From contig NC_087077.1 of assembly GCF_026151205.1 (NCBI RefSeq), positions 19,196,975 to 19,260,974 of the forward strand: a stretch of 64,000 nt of DNA, written 5' to 3'. The notes under the pieces are model-generated. The model saw only the letters and a program-made list of their open reading frames with translations. It did not search any database and had not been told where the DNA came from. The position numbers and the translations under genes were made by a program. Position 1 is the first letter of the stretch. Every line of letters begins with the position of its first letter. Origin of the DNA: Bolinopsis microptera (taxonomy: Eukaryota; Ctenophora; Tentaculata; Lobata; Bolinopsidae). Below are positions 49,001 through 61,058 of this stretch, piece by piece.

Positions 49001-51615
49001 CTTAAGCAAATTAAACGTTTACGGTATAAATAGTAAAAGGTTTTGTGAGCATTTTCTGCTCGATCATAAAATCGATCGAAAAAACTGATTTTGTTTCGCT
49101 AAATTCCCCTAAATTCAACCACTTACCATAATAAAAATACTAACAACCAAATAAAGTTTTTTAAATAATTATATACAATCACCAAAGAATATTTACTTAA
49201 GTTTACTTTTAGCTAACTAATTCGTGGTTTAAGCTCCTATTTTATTTATGATTAAAGGAATGTAAAATCAAAAATAAAACTTTTCAATTTCGTTTCATTG
49301 AAAACTTTTCGTTTCATTGATTAAAAATGATTTTGGAATGCAAAATGGTTGAATTGAGTTTCCTCGGGTGAAATTGCAAAAACCGATTTTTGGGCTAAAA
49401 ATAGTCCAAAAAACCCTATTTTTATATTTTTGAACAAATTAACTTTGTCGGCACATTATAAAAATTTGCTTAAAGAAAGTTAAAACATATCCTCACAATA
49501 TGGTATAAAAATAACACAAATTTTTTAATTTTCTTTGGGTAAAAATCCAAAAAAGTGGTCAAAATTTTAACTTTTTTGCGCGCACTCAATTTTCGGTTCT
49601 TAGATACTATATTTATATTTTGACCCTTTTTTAAAATGTATATTGTAACAAATAATTTAAATGTATTAAACATAATTTAGTCAAAAACCTAATTTTAAAT
49701 GGAAGCAAAATTTTAAGTGCGCACCGCGCATAAAAAACCATCCTACAGTCGGCACGCGCGGCTCACTGTCGATGGCGCACTACCTACTTATATTTTTATA
49801 TTGAAGGACTTCGCCGCTTCGACGCGAACTAGCATTCTTGCTTCGCATCGAAGCAACGATCTCGATGGGTTGACATCGTCAATCAATGCTCCTCCGGCAG
49901 GCTATTATATTTATGCCCATAATCATATGAATAGAGACTAGGCGGAATGACAGGCTGAGCGCGACCCAGTAAGTTTTGACTTGCTGAATTTTATCACTCG
50001 GTAAACCTGTGTAACAGTCGTCAAGCACCAAAAACTGGTTGCTATGCCCGTAATTAATTATTAAATCAACACATAACTGGTGTCGCGCGCGCAAAATATA
50101 CTCCTTTTATACACATAATTATATGTGTCATCACCGAAGAACCGTCGGGCCACCTCATATATCCAATTCCAAACCTGATTACTTATTCCCTACGGTCCTT
50201 CCACCGAAGAACCGTCGGGCCACCTCATATATCCAATTCCAAACCTGATTACTTATTCCCTACGGTCCTTTTGCCTTCGGCGAGAGTAAGGAAAAAAAAA
50301 TCCCGTTGTACTTTTTTGATCCCAGATATCGTGTCATGTACTAATACTATTAAATCATATATGTATATTATGATGTCAGCCAACATTGAACATTGGTTAA
50401 AATGTTAGTCATTAGTGACATGGAGGGGTCTGAATTCTAAAATAGCTCAAATTTGGCACTTACGTGTTATGAGATCTGTGATCAATGCCACGTTAGAAAT
50501 GAAAAACATATTTTTTTGAAGCTAATTTTCAATGAAGTAGCCTCATTATCAAATCAATGTCACAGTTATGGGACTGATCTTTAAAAACAAAACATTCTGT
50601 AAAAATATTAATAACAAATACATTTCATAGTGCAGCACTCGTGTACGCTCCAAGAAATCGTAAACTAAATAATGAAACTTTGCCAACATTTATCAATATC
50701 AGCATTGATTATATCTTAACAGACTTGCGATGCTAGAAAGAGCTAAATCAGATTCATCATCATAGAAAGGACTCAATAATAAATCGTAATATGGAAACCA
50801 GTGATCGATCGAACTTAAGATTAGGGTTGCAAATCTTGAAAAGCTATTTTCTGCTCAACTTTCTTGGATGAATTTTTCGGAAACATTTTTTTTCGGTAGA
50901 CAGCTTGCATAGTGAAGTCGTTAGCATTGGAACTAATTCAAAACACACAACGTCTAATGTTAAACATATGAACATTTTCTGGGTGACATTCCTAACAGAG
51001 CAAATTTTTAGGATTCTTCCGAAATGATGAGCGGTTTCATCGCCCTCAGCGCTCCTAAAATCCTATCCCAGTCGACAACAGAAGTATAAGTTCGCTAAAT
51101 TCCCCTAAATTCAACCACTTACCATAATAAAAATACTAACAACCAAATAAAGTTTTTTAAATAATTATATACAATCACCAAAGAATATTTACTTAAGTTT
51201 ACTTTTAGCTAACTAATTCGTGGTTTAAGCTCCTATTTTATTTATGATTAAAGGAATGTAAAATCAAAAATAAAACTTTTCAATTTCGTTTCATTGAAAA
51301 CTTTTCGTTTCATTGATTAAAAATGATTTTGGAATGCAAAATGGTTGAATTGAGTTTCCTCGGGTGAAATTGCAAAAACCGATTTTTGGGCTAAAAATAG
51401 TCCAAAAAACCCTATTTTTATATTTTTGAACAAATTAACTTTGTCGGCACATTATAAAAATTTGCTTAAAGAAAGTTAAAACATATCCTCACAATATGGT
51501 ATAAAAATAACACAAATTTTTTAATTTTCTTTGGGTAAAAATCCAAAAAAGTGGTCAAAATTTTAACTTTTTTGCGCGCACTCAATTTTCGGTTCTTAGA
51601 TACTATATTTATATT
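46032..51615. repeat. 5,584-bp tandem unit, copy 2
   Basis: Same order A, B, C, B as copy 1, displaced by exactly 5,584 bases. B copies lie at 49095-49623 and 51091-51619. Direct repetition of B makes unequal exchange between B copies a simple explanation for the A-BC-B-A-BC-BC layout. Confidence 0.95.
46723..47529. mobile_element. Second longer MITE copy, inside tandem unit 2
   Basis: Copy of 41139-41945 carried along by the 5,584-bp duplication, with TA flanks and the same transposase-like remnant. Confidence 0.85.
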
Positions 51616-53518
51616 TTGACCCTTTTTTAAAATGTATATTGTAACAAATAATTTAAATGTATTAAACATAATTTAGTCAAAAACCTAATTTTAAATGGAA
51701 GCAAAATTTTAAGTGCGCACCGCGCATAAAAAACCATCCTACAGTCGGCACGCGCGGCTCACTGTCGATGGCGCACTACCTACTTATATTTTTATATTGA
51801 AGGACTTCGCCGCTTCGACGCGAACTAGCATTCTTGCTTCGCATCGAAGCAACGATCTCGATGGGTTGACATCGTCAATCAATGCTCCTCCGGCAGGCTA
51901 TTATATTTATGCCCATAATCATATGAATAGATCTGGTGGATTCGTGTAGTGTTTTTGAGTCTCATGATTTGATAGTTCTTTTATTCAAATTTCTGATTGT
52001 TTCTGAATAGACTCAGTGATGACAGATTCTAATGGAAATAAATAGCTGAATAACGTATCGACATTTCTACGTCATACTCATATTCTCAAATTATTTGTTA
52101 TATAGTAGTGTTGAAAGTATTAAAACTTTCAACTTTTAATACTTTCAACACTACTATATAACAAATAATTTGAGAATATGAGTATGACGTAGAAATGTCG
52201 ATACGTTATTCAGCTATTTATTTCCATTAGAATCTGTAGTGTTGAAAGTATTAAAACTTTCAAACTTTTAATACTTTCAACACTACTATATAACAAATAA
52301 TTTGAGAATATGAGTATGACGTAGAAATGTCGATACGTTATTCAGCTATTTATTTCCATTAGAATCTGTCATCACTGAGTCTATTCAGAAACAATCAGAA
52401 ATTTGAATAAAAGAACTATCATATGAATAGAGACTAGGCGGAATGACAGGCTGAGCGCGACCCAGTAAGTTTTGACTTGCTGAATTTTATCACTCGGTAA
52501 ACCTGTGTAACAGTCGTCAAGCACCAAAAACTGGTTGCTATGCCCGTAATTAATTATTAAATCAACACATAACTGGTGTCGCGCGCGCAAAATATACTCC
52601 TTTTATACACATAATTATATGTGTCATCACCGAAGAACCGTCGGGCCACCTCATATATCCAATTCCAAACCTGATTACTTATTCCCTACGGTCCTTTTGC
52701 CTTCGGCGAGAGTAAGGAAAAAAAAAAATCCCGTTGTACTTTTTTGATCCCAGATATCGTGTCATGTACTAATACTATTAAATCATATATGTATATTATG
52801 ATGTCAGCCAACATTGAACATTGGTTAAAATGTTAGTCATTAGTGACATGGAGGGGTCTGAATTCTAAAATAGCTCAAATTTGGCACTTACGTGTTATGA
52901 GATCTGTGATCAATGCCACGTTAGAAATGAAAAACATATTTTTTTGAAGCTAATTTTCAATGAAGTAGCCTCATTATCAAATCAATGTCACAGTTATGGG
53001 ACTGATCTTTAAAAATAAAACATTCTGTAAAAATATTAATAACAAATACATTTCATAGTGCAGCACTCGTGTACGCTCCAAGAAATCGTAAACTAAATAA
53101 TGAAACTTTGCCAACATTTATCAATATCAGCATTGATTATATCTTAACAGACTTGCGATGCTAGAAAGAGCTAAATCAGATTCATCATCATAGAAAGGAC
53201 TCAATAATAAATCGTAATATGGAAACCAGTGATCGATCGAACTTAAGATTAGGGTTGCAAATCTTGAAAAGCTATTTTCTGCTCAACTTTCTTGGATGAA
53301 TTTTTCGGAAACATTTTTTTTCGGTAGACAGCTTGCATAGTGAAGTCGTTAGCATTGGAACTAATTCAAAACACACAACGTCTAATGTTAAACATATGAA
53401 CATTTTCTGGGTGACATTCCTAACAGAGCAAATTTTTAGGATTCTTCCGAAATGATGAGCGGTTTCATGGCCCTCAGCGCTCCTAAAATCCTATCCCAGT
53501 CGACAACAGAAGTATAAG
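51616..53518. repeat. Partial third tandem unit (segment C with an insertion)
   Basis: A third copy of C follows the last B. It differs from C1/C2 by a fold-back insertion (51931-52430), one instead of two 70-bp repeats, and a few base changes (for example CATGGCCCTC for CATCGCCCTC). Homology ends at GAAGTATAAGTTC, where unique sequence resumes. Confidence 0.93.
51931..52430. mobile_element. Fold-back insertion with 10-13 bp target duplication
   Basis: A 500-bp insertion absent from the same place in the other two tandem units. ATCATATGAATAG occurs at both borders (51918-51930 and 52418-52430). The interior is an inverted repeat: GATAGTTCTTTTATTC near the left end mirrors GAATAAAAGAACTATC at the right end. 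The arms match closely, except that part of the right arm is duplicated in tandem. A 38-bp core (52134-52171) also occurs at 59156-59193. Confidence 0.85.
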
Positions 53519-54523
53519 TTCCACGATCATTTAAATTTAGACACGTTTATAGTTTCTGATTTTAAACACTTTACTTTGACACAACACAGAAAGCTCAGAG
53601 CGCAGACGGTCTTCTAGTTTAGATATTACAAAACATGGACAAGGCATGTACCATCATCATATTAGCTGGCCGAATAAAACTCAGTATTTACTCCAACGTT
53701 TCGGGAATTGTGATAAGAACTGTTGAAATGTGAAAAAAGAACTTAATTTAACACTAAACAGAAAGGTTAAATAAACTAACTGCAATTTAATTTAATTATT
53801 AGGCACCCCTGTACTTCCTATTCCTACTCAGAATTGAGATATGATCCGTACTCAGCTTACTGATCATATTATGTTGAATCATGCTGAGTTTCACAGTACT
53901 ACTTTTTACACTTCACACGAATATAGCTGGCCCCTATATTTTAAGCTTTTAATGTTCTTCTATTGTAATTTGGAGCTTTTAAAGCCAGGGGCTAGCATTT
54001 CAGAGGGAAAGCGGGAAAGTATAATGTCTAACACCGCACAATAACACACGGCAGAAGTAACACGTGCAACTTTGCATCATCACATAGAGTGTGATAATTC
54101 AAAATAAGCGGACGAATCATCTCGATGTAATAACTCAATTCCCCAATTAATTGATTATCTAGTTAAGTAATTATCTAAAACTTTTTGAGACAAATTTCAT
54201 CCAAAAATGTTTATGTCTCAAGATTTCTCATTTGGTTATGATATAATGTAAATTTCAGTGTCCAATAAAAATGGTCAAGAGGCAACTCATTGCACTGCAC
54301 GAAGTATCTTAGACGCCAGAACGCCACATTAAGCACCTCAGAGCGCCACATTAAGCACCTCAGAGCGCCACATTAAGCACCTCAGAGCGCCACAAAAAGC
54401 TTCTCACGACGTCAACGGGCATACCCGATTGCCGGAAAACGCCGGAAAACGACAGAAAACCTCGGATATCAATTGTAAGAGTGCCGACAGAGTTGCGGCG
54501 TCCAGATCACCACGAAATGAAGA
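53519..54523. other. Spacer between the tandem array and SYF2
   Basis: No gene recognised. It contains three copies of a 22-bp unit (GCGCCACATTAAGCACCTCA plus GA) at 54319-54396 and, nearer SYF2, the sequence expected to hold the 3' untranslated region of that minus-strand gene. Confidence 0.6.
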
Positions 54524-55945
54524 TCAGAGGGCAGTACCCCTCTCCAGATTTCCCCTGATTTCCTCGGTGTACTTCCCGTAAAAGCGCTCACATTTCTCGT
54601 TGAACTTCTTGTTTCGTTCGTTGATGTAACTGATGTCAGCATCGTCAACATGCGTTCTCCGCCGGCTGTACTTGGAGCGCTTCTTGATCTGCCGCTCGAT
54701 ATCCGCGGCCATCTTATCCAGCGCAGTGGTACTAACTTGACCTGTTAGAGAAGTGTATTATTATAATACACATTGCAGAGTCGTATCATTACATTTACAA
54801 CAATTTCTAATCTTAAGTCGTATATTTGCATGGTAACCAGTATCAACAATATGATGCAAGAAACGCTAATATCGTATGGCCTAGAAGATAAGGAGCTAGC
54901 AAACGTCTCCATTAATTACTATAAATGCTATAGTATAAATGCTATAGATAGTAAATTATCAGTACCGGTGGTCAGAATGTCTCCAGCAGCTGGATAGAAA
55001 GCATCTCCGAGTTTTTGTCGCTGTTCTTCGTACGCTTCCTCGTTAACTCGCAATTGTCCTGAGAGGAATAAAAAGGATTAATAAACTGCGATAAAACTCA
55101 AGAATCTCACAACTTATGGCTTTAAAATAGCAGGACTCTTTAAGATCAGGACACTTCAAGATCAGGAATCTAGAACGTCATGACTTTGAACTATTAAAGT
55201 ATTAACCAACTAACCTGATATTCGTTCGTATTGTCTGAATTGCGAGGCAGCGAAGTCCGAGAATCCCGGATCAGGGTTCTTCTTCTTAGCTTTTCTGCTG
55301 TAGTACTCCAGCTCCTGTGCCGGTGCGCCTAGTGGGCTGACATGTTAAAGTATTGTACAACAAGTCTCTTTATATATTAGTACAATATTTGAAAATTATC
55401 TAGGATATGAATCATGAATGTATAGAGATTGACGTACTCATGTTTTTGACGATATCGTAGTCTTTACCACCTTTCTCAGCCTCATCCCTTGCTTTTTGGT
55501 CCGACAGCTCCCACTCCACCCTTCTCTTCTTAGCTTCCCAATTAGCAGGGAGCTTCGAACGCTTCTCTTCTTCTTGAACCTGGTAGTTGAGGGTATCATT
55601 ATATTGTTAATTATTCTGAAAACTCACAAATAGTTGTTTTAATTTTGAGGATCACGTGATTCCAACAAGAGATAACAAGAAACTTAAAAATGGTTTCATT
55701 ACAAAATACAGTACCTCAGCGTGGTTAAGCTTTCTGGATTCGTTTCGTCTCATTTTAAGCATCATAAGGAGGGCGGTATCGTCGGAAGTATCCACTTCTT
55801 TGCTGTTGTTATCATCAGATTCCTGCACAATAGGCTCCGGGAACTCTGCTTCCTGGTTCTCATCCTCCTTCTTTTCTTCTGCGGTTAATGCATCAAAACT
55901 CGGCTCATCCAGATGATTAGAGTGTATGTTTTGAAGTGGTTGCAT
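54524..55945 (-). CDS. SYF2: Pre-mRNA-splicing factor SYF2
   Basis: Spliceosome component of the Prp19/NineTeen-associated complex, acting at catalytic activation in the nucleus. Five exons: 55945-55715, 55579-55438, 55328-55215, 55066-54966 and 54741-54524; all phases agree. Conserved landmarks are [24 protein letters not shown], of which [12 protein letters not shown] is nearly invariant, then [30 protein letters not shown], and the C-terminal [23 protein letters not shown] and [11 protein letters not shown], ending in NLERGTAL. About 235-270 residues are expected and this fits. The N-terminus is more acidic than in vertebrates. The next minus-strand frame (56218-56833) lies about 270 bases upstream and could be an alternative 5' part, though no convincing junction was found. 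Confidence 0.95.
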
Positions 55946-56217
55946 AGCGTTAAATGCGGTGTTTAACTCGTTTATAAAGGTTACAACAAGCTAACAGCTA
56001 ACTCAGGCAAGTCTTATCACTCAGTTATAAAAGATAAGGCAGCTCAATGATAGCAACGAATGTAAAACGATCACTTTCTGACTAAAGGATTTTACCGGTC
56101 CCAAAGAGCTAGAGTGACAAAATCGATAAACATACATCTCAATAATCTGAGATTAAAATTATAATCGCGTGATTCATAAATGAAGTAATAAAAATAGCGT
56201 AATGACTTCTCTCAAAC

Positions 56218-56833
56218 CTGACTTGGAGTTTTGGCTGTCTTTCTTTGGTTTTTTCTTCTTGTTTTTGTTTTGGTTGCTGGAGGAGCTGGTACCCTGGCTG
56301 GAGGTGGAGGGCTGCTGGTCCTCGGACGAAGTGACCTGATCACAACTTGGTCAACAACTAACTAGTATAACTATATATATAATATATATAATAGTATATA
56401 CCCCCATACACTATAACTATATATTATATGTGTGTTCAGTACTTTATGACAAAGTAAAGCGTTCTATCCGCATAATACAGAACCGTGATTCCTAGAAATT
56501 GGAAAAAAACCAGAGAGTGTAAAGGTTATGTACCTGTTCCGGAGGAAGCTGCATGGCTGGAGGGGGGTTCATGGCATCCTCTGCTTCAGCTTCACTCTCA
56601 GAACTAAAGTTATCGTCCTCTTCCTGTTCTGACGGCTCCATTGGTCGACCTGGGGTATATCAATATATCAGATTAAAATTTTAAATATTCTATCTAAAAA
56701 GTAGCCAGGATTTTTGCTCACTGAAAATTAACAACTTTTCTTTCAGTTAATTAAAGTTAAAGTTGGAACATGTGTGGTACTCACCTATCCCACTATCATT
56801 ATCACTGTCACTAATGTATCCGGCATCCGACAT
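56218..56833 (-). CDS. Short Ser/Glu- and Lys-rich protein frame, unidentified
   Basis: Three exons: 56833-56785 (MSDAGYISDSDNDSGI), 56649-56534 (GRPMEPSEQEEDDNFSSES, then Pro/Met) and 56335-56218 (VTSSEDQQPSTSSQG, then NQNKNKKKKPKKDSQNSKS). Borders are consensus and phases agree. After the last donor no further exon could be followed before SYF2, so the 3' end is unknown. Low complexity and charge pattern suggest a disordered nuclear protein or the N-terminal region of a larger one. Upstream of the ATG lie three copies of GTCACAAGCGTCACCTGGTT (56857-56925). Confidence 0.5.
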
Positions 56834-57819
56834 GTTGTCTTGTCACAAGCGTCACCTGGTTATGTCACAAGCGTCACCTGGTTATGTCACAAGCGTCACC
56901 TGGTTATGTCACCTGGTTATGTCTGCTCTCATCGCATATTTCATGACATCCCTAACTGTTTATCACTGTGAAATTTGGGTTTAATGGTCCGACAGGGGGG
57001 AATCGTTTTTGCTTTTTATTGATGTGATATAATGTTTTCAAGTATAAAAATTCTAAATCAGGAACATGAAAGCTAATTTGCTGGCTTATGATCGACTAAC
57101 GAAGCTAAGTGATATACTCTGCTGATCTGAATTCTGATTGGGTAATTTGCAAAATAATTGTCAGTTACATCGTAGTAGTATTTCCTAAGAAAAATAATAA
57201 ATACACCAAATCACCTTGATCAGATATATATATCAACCGTCGACAGTGGCTGGTCAACGAAATCTGAGCGTTGTTAAAATAAAAACCAAAGTTCAAAAGA
57301 AGTTATAAAACAGTAAGCCACTCCTTAAAGCTTTAAATCCCAATAACAATTACACTAAAAACCCAAACGGGTGCCACTGATTTTAAATCACTCAAACGCT
57401 ATAATTTAAAACATATGTTGCAACAGTTGGGGAGGTGGTTTATGCGCTCAAAAACCGAGCTTCGCACCACACTGGGAGTAGAACCAGACCCGCAGAAATC
57501 CGGAAATTTGCACCAGATTACTTAAATTTACAAACATAAATAAATTCCTAGACCGTTTATATTTTCCAATAAATCATCTTTCTACACTGAGTTAAACTGG
57601 GTAAACTGGTCTAAGTGAACATTCCCATAGTAATTGCATATGAAACTGGCGCCTAGCTATCCTTTTTTGGAAAGACTTTATAAATTTCTCATAAAGTCTC
57701 ACCAATTAGGGATGGCCTGATTCAAACTATTTACAACTGTAGACTAATTCTTCCCAGGCCATATCAACGTCTTTAATTCATCGATAAGATTGGGTGGAAT
57801 CAAGGGATTGTGTTGAAGG
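56834..57819. other. Spacer between the Ser/Glu-rich frame and DNAJC14
   Basis: Apart from the 22-bp repeats near 56857-56925, no gene or element was recognised. The right-hand part should hold the DNAJC14 3' untranslated region. Confidence 0.5.
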
Positions 57820-59083
57820 TCATTTTTTCCTCTTTTTCCGAGATCTCCTAGACTTGCTGGACTGCTGTGGTGGTTGTTGTTGTTGGCCCTCCGGAGCCGC
57901 ATTGTTGCGTTTCCCCTTCTTTTGCCCCATGGCTTCTTCTTTCCAGTCTTCCATTATGTCGTCAAACGTCCTGAGTTGCGTGGAGATAAGAAACAGAAAC
58001 AACAGTAACCCAAGTAGCAAGTAATTAAGGAAATTTACTAATAAGTACTAGTAAAAATTCACTTCTATATTTTAAAAGTAAGACCACACACGTGTGAGAT
58101 TTCGGATTTGCTACAATAATAACTCACACCACGGCCCTATGACAAAGCATAACGATCAGGCAGCAAACCCAGCGATGGTAAACTTTACTGCTTTACACTG
58201 GACACACATTGCGGTATTGGCACACTACTCACACAATCTACTCACTTGGTCTGGTTGCGGAGTGCACACTGTATTACATGAGTGTTTGGTACGATCTTGA
58301 TACCCTGACAAAGTTATGTTAATAATGTTACGTTTCATTCTCCACAAGTCAGATCCACTATGTCAAGGAATTTATGATCATATTTCACCGAAGAACTATC
58401 GGATTTTGGATACAATAGTGATATTTACTCTGTATAAACTATAAGTGTTAACAGATGGCGAAAGAGAATCCCACAAAGCCACAACTGCGAAAATTAGCGA
58501 TGCATAGAGCAAATTGTTGATAAGTCAACCCAAATTATAACGCTAACATAGAATCACGACTCCCCCGACTCTAACTGTAACAATTACCCAATAGCCTTTT
58601 CCAGCCAGGACTTTGGACCTGCATGTAAAGTTAGGCAGGAATATTGGGTCCACACTTTGCAAATCACCCTACCCGTATCTGTGAAGATACACAAAGCCGT
58701 ATGGCCAGAGTCGGAGTCTGTCAAGTGAATCAGGGTATGAACTATGAAGCAGGTTGTACACCCTGCCACGATACGTTCTCATGATTACGCATGATAAACG
58801 GATCTAGCTCGCGCGCAAGAGAAACTCTTGTGCGCGGAATTGTTTGCTTTTCATTGAGGTAAATGACAAAACGCTGACGATGGAGTCGTTTATTGAGCCG
58901 CGCAATCGCACATTGCCAAGTAATCCACCATAACCTTTACTTGGAGCTGAGGAGCAAAAATCAGCACCAAACAGTACGTACCTGACAGATAATCCAATCC
59001 GAGACATTGAATACTTGTCCTTTTCTGCAAGCAAAATAACTGATGTGCAATCCCATGTATTTGGTCTCGGCCCATATGTCATT
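57820..59083 (-). CDS. DNAJC14: DNAJC14-like J-domain co-chaperone, C-terminal exons only
   Basis: Three exons on the minus strand: 59083-58982 (NDIWAETKYMGLHISYF and GQVFNVSDWIICQ), 58304-58246 (GIKIVPNTHVIQCALRNQT) and 57970-57820 (TFDDIMEDWKEEAMGQKKG, Gln-rich, ending RRSRKKRKK). All junctions agree in phase. This matches the C-terminal domain of DNAJC14, where a WAE..LGL.ITYFA..DGKVYDITEWA..Q core precedes a PDTH..PYHI segment and a basic tail. In vertebrates DNAJC14 is an ER-membrane HSP40 that assists export of GPCRs. The J domain and membrane segments must lie upstream on this strand, beyond the LINE that begins about 110 bases past the first visible exon. Confidence 0.8.
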
Positions 59084-59155
59084 CTGAAATAAAACAATTC
59101 TAACGGACAACATCAAACTTCTCTAACATAAAATGGAACTTGCAACAAAAACAAG

Positions 59156-59193
59156 TTTTAATACTTTCAACACTACTATATAACAAATAATTT
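59156..59193. repeat. 38-bp sequence shared with the fold-back element
   Basis: Matches 52134-52171 and 52266-52303 base for base. It lies between the DNAJC14 exon and the LINE, so it is either a fragment of the same fold-back family or sequence brought in at the LINE insertion site. Confidence 0.85.
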
Positions 59194-59602
59194 AGGCATG
59201 TACAATGGCATGACGGGCTAGGAAGTACAGCCGATCTCCTGGTATGCGGGTGCGCTGGGGTTCCTGAAGTTCGCCTCCTGAGTTAGGCTCCTCTCGCCCA
59301 GTGCTTGCACTGGGCAACAACACCTTAAACACGATGTAAGTTTCTCTTTTACTTCTTTCTCATTGATAGCTTATTTTGAATGTGAATTTTTACATCTCTG
59401 ATATTGCCCCTCTTATCCTTACTCTAGCTATATTTTCACTGGCAAATTTAACTTTACTCCCGACCAGCAGTTTCATTACACATTTTCTCGTGCCATTTTC
59501 CTTCCAGGTCGTGTTTAGTGTTGTGGGAGGTTGCCTACTCTGAGGTGTTACGGATGGTTCCCTGGCAAACTTTGCTGCCAGACTCGACAATCTCTGACAA
59601 CA

Positions 59603-60976
59603 ATGATAAACCTTCAAGAGATTTTCGACTATGTCAAAGCTGCCTCAGTTGAGGATCTACGTCATATCCTTAACTCTGTTCAAAACGAGCTGCCAAAGCG
59701 TGAGGGAAAGGTGGACAATTTTGTGTTACATATAGAGGACTTCTGCGAGGATGAGGTTCTCCGTGATGCGGTATGGGTTGAATGTGAGTCCCTGCAGAAA
59801 CTGAACACCGAGGGAAGACACAAGGCAACAACAGCTTGGTTGTGCTCACAGGATGCACCCTATATTTACACTGACACAAATCCAGTGCACCCACCACAGG
59901 ATATCAGTGGTTTCCCTAATATCAAAAGACTCCTGAGTCTTGTAAACTCGAGTACGGAGATAACTGGACCTCTGGACTCATGTCTGGTCATCAAGTATGG
60001 AAACAACCAAGCGAGTACTTCAATACACAATGACGGTGAGAAACTAATGGACCAGGAGAAATCGATTTGCTCTTTCTCACTGGGATGTGAACGGACGCTT
60101 GAGTTTTACGAGGGCACAACTGGGAAACCTAATTGTGTCAAGACGATAAGGATGAAGAACAACAGTCTTGTTGTAATGCGGCCTGGGACACAGCAGAATC
60201 TGAGGCATGCTGTGCGAGCAGAGCCGGCCACAAAGGGAGAGCCTCCAAAGAAATCGGAGCAAGTAAGATACTCCCTGTCATTTCGAGCTATTGTGAAATC
60301 TGGTGGCCAAGTTAGCTCTCAGAATATCAGCACAGAGACTAGTACACCAGCTTCTGGCACCGAAGCCCAAGTACCTGCGCAAAGAGTCACGCTGGTTGCT
60401 GGAGACTCTTATGCTCAAAGATTGGACTCCGCAAAGCTGGGAAAAGGGAAAGTCACAGTCGTAAATGTTGCAGAAGGCGGAGCAAAAATGGACAAAGTCC
60501 AGAAACAGTTGGAGGACTACTGCACGGCACATCCTGATGTCCACGTTGAGAAGCTTCTGATCAGCGTAGGCACAAACGATATTAGGCGTGTGGGGGATAA
60601 AATTGGTATTTTGAGGGGACCAGTAAAGCAACTTTTTGGTAAGATAGGCCTATTATTTCCCAACTGTAAGGTATATGTTCAATCTCTATTGCCATTACCT
60701 TTACAGAATGATAACGATAAATTAACTAACAAGAGGGTAATGGATTTTAATAGGATTTTATACAATGAGTGTGTATTTAGGAGGTTCTTTTTCATGGATG
60801 TGTTTTATCCCTTTACAAAGTTTAAGAGAGCTCTAAGTGAGCCTGTTAAGAGATTTGATCCCTTATTTGAGAACAAAGGCATTCACCCCAATCCTCAGAA
60901 AGGTATGGGTGTGTTGGCCAGATTTTATATTCGTGCCATCCACAGTAGATATTTTAATCCTTATATCTATCAGTAG
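59603..60976 (+). CDS. LINE ORF1: AlkB-like 2OG-Fe(II) dioxygenase plus SGNH esterase
   Basis: 457 residues from the Met at 59603 (an in-frame Met at 59531 is possible but sits in leader-like sequence). Residues 100-232 have the AlkB pattern: the iron ligands IHND (His142, Asp144), SLGCERTLEF, the distal His in LRHAV (His202), and RYSLSFR (Arg222, Arg228) for 2-oxoglutarate binding. This is the layout of nucleic-acid demethylases. Residues 261-445 are an SGNH/GDSL hydrolase: VAGDSY (Ser269), an EGG block, VGTNDIRR (Asn325) and GIHPN (His428). The first 95 residues have no recognised domain. SGNH esterases are known in ORF1 of CR1-type elements; an AlkB domain fused to one is unusual. Catalytic residues of both domains are present, so activity is plausible but untested. 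Confidence 0.88.
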   Translation: MINLQEIFDYVKAASVEDLRHILNSVQNELPKREGKVDNFVLHIEDFCEDEVLRDAVWVECESLQKLNTEGRHKATTAWLCSQDAPYIYTDTNPVHPPQDISGFPNIKRLLSLVNSSTEITGPLDSCLVIKYGNNQASTSIHNDGEKLMDQEKSICSFSLGCERTLEFYEGTTGKPNCVKTIRMKNNSLVVMRPGTQQNLRHAVRAEPATKGEPPKKSEQVRYSLSFRAIVKSGGQVSSQNISTETSTPASGTEAQVPAQRVTLVAGDSYAQRLDSAKLGKGKVTVVNVAEGGAKMDKVQKQLEDYCTAHPDVHVEKLLISVGTNDIRRVGDKIGILRGPVKQLFGKIGLLFPNCKVYVQSLLPLPLQNDNDKLTNKRVMDFNRILYNECVFRRFFFMDVFYPFTKFKRALSEPVKRFDPLFENKGIHPNPQKGMGVLARFYIRAIHSRYFNPYIYQ

Positions 60977-61058
60977 TTCTTTTGTGCTGTCTTCTGAACC
61001 TTGTTAAGCTAATGATATGCAGTTGTAGTCTGGCAAGTATACTCACCTGTAAAACACC

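Noticed and set aside
43511-49623. LTR retrotransposon with segment B as the long terminal repeats
   Set aside because: B lacks TG..CA ends, no primer-binding site or polypurine tract was seen, and no gag/pol coding lies between the copies. Tandem duplication explains the layout better.
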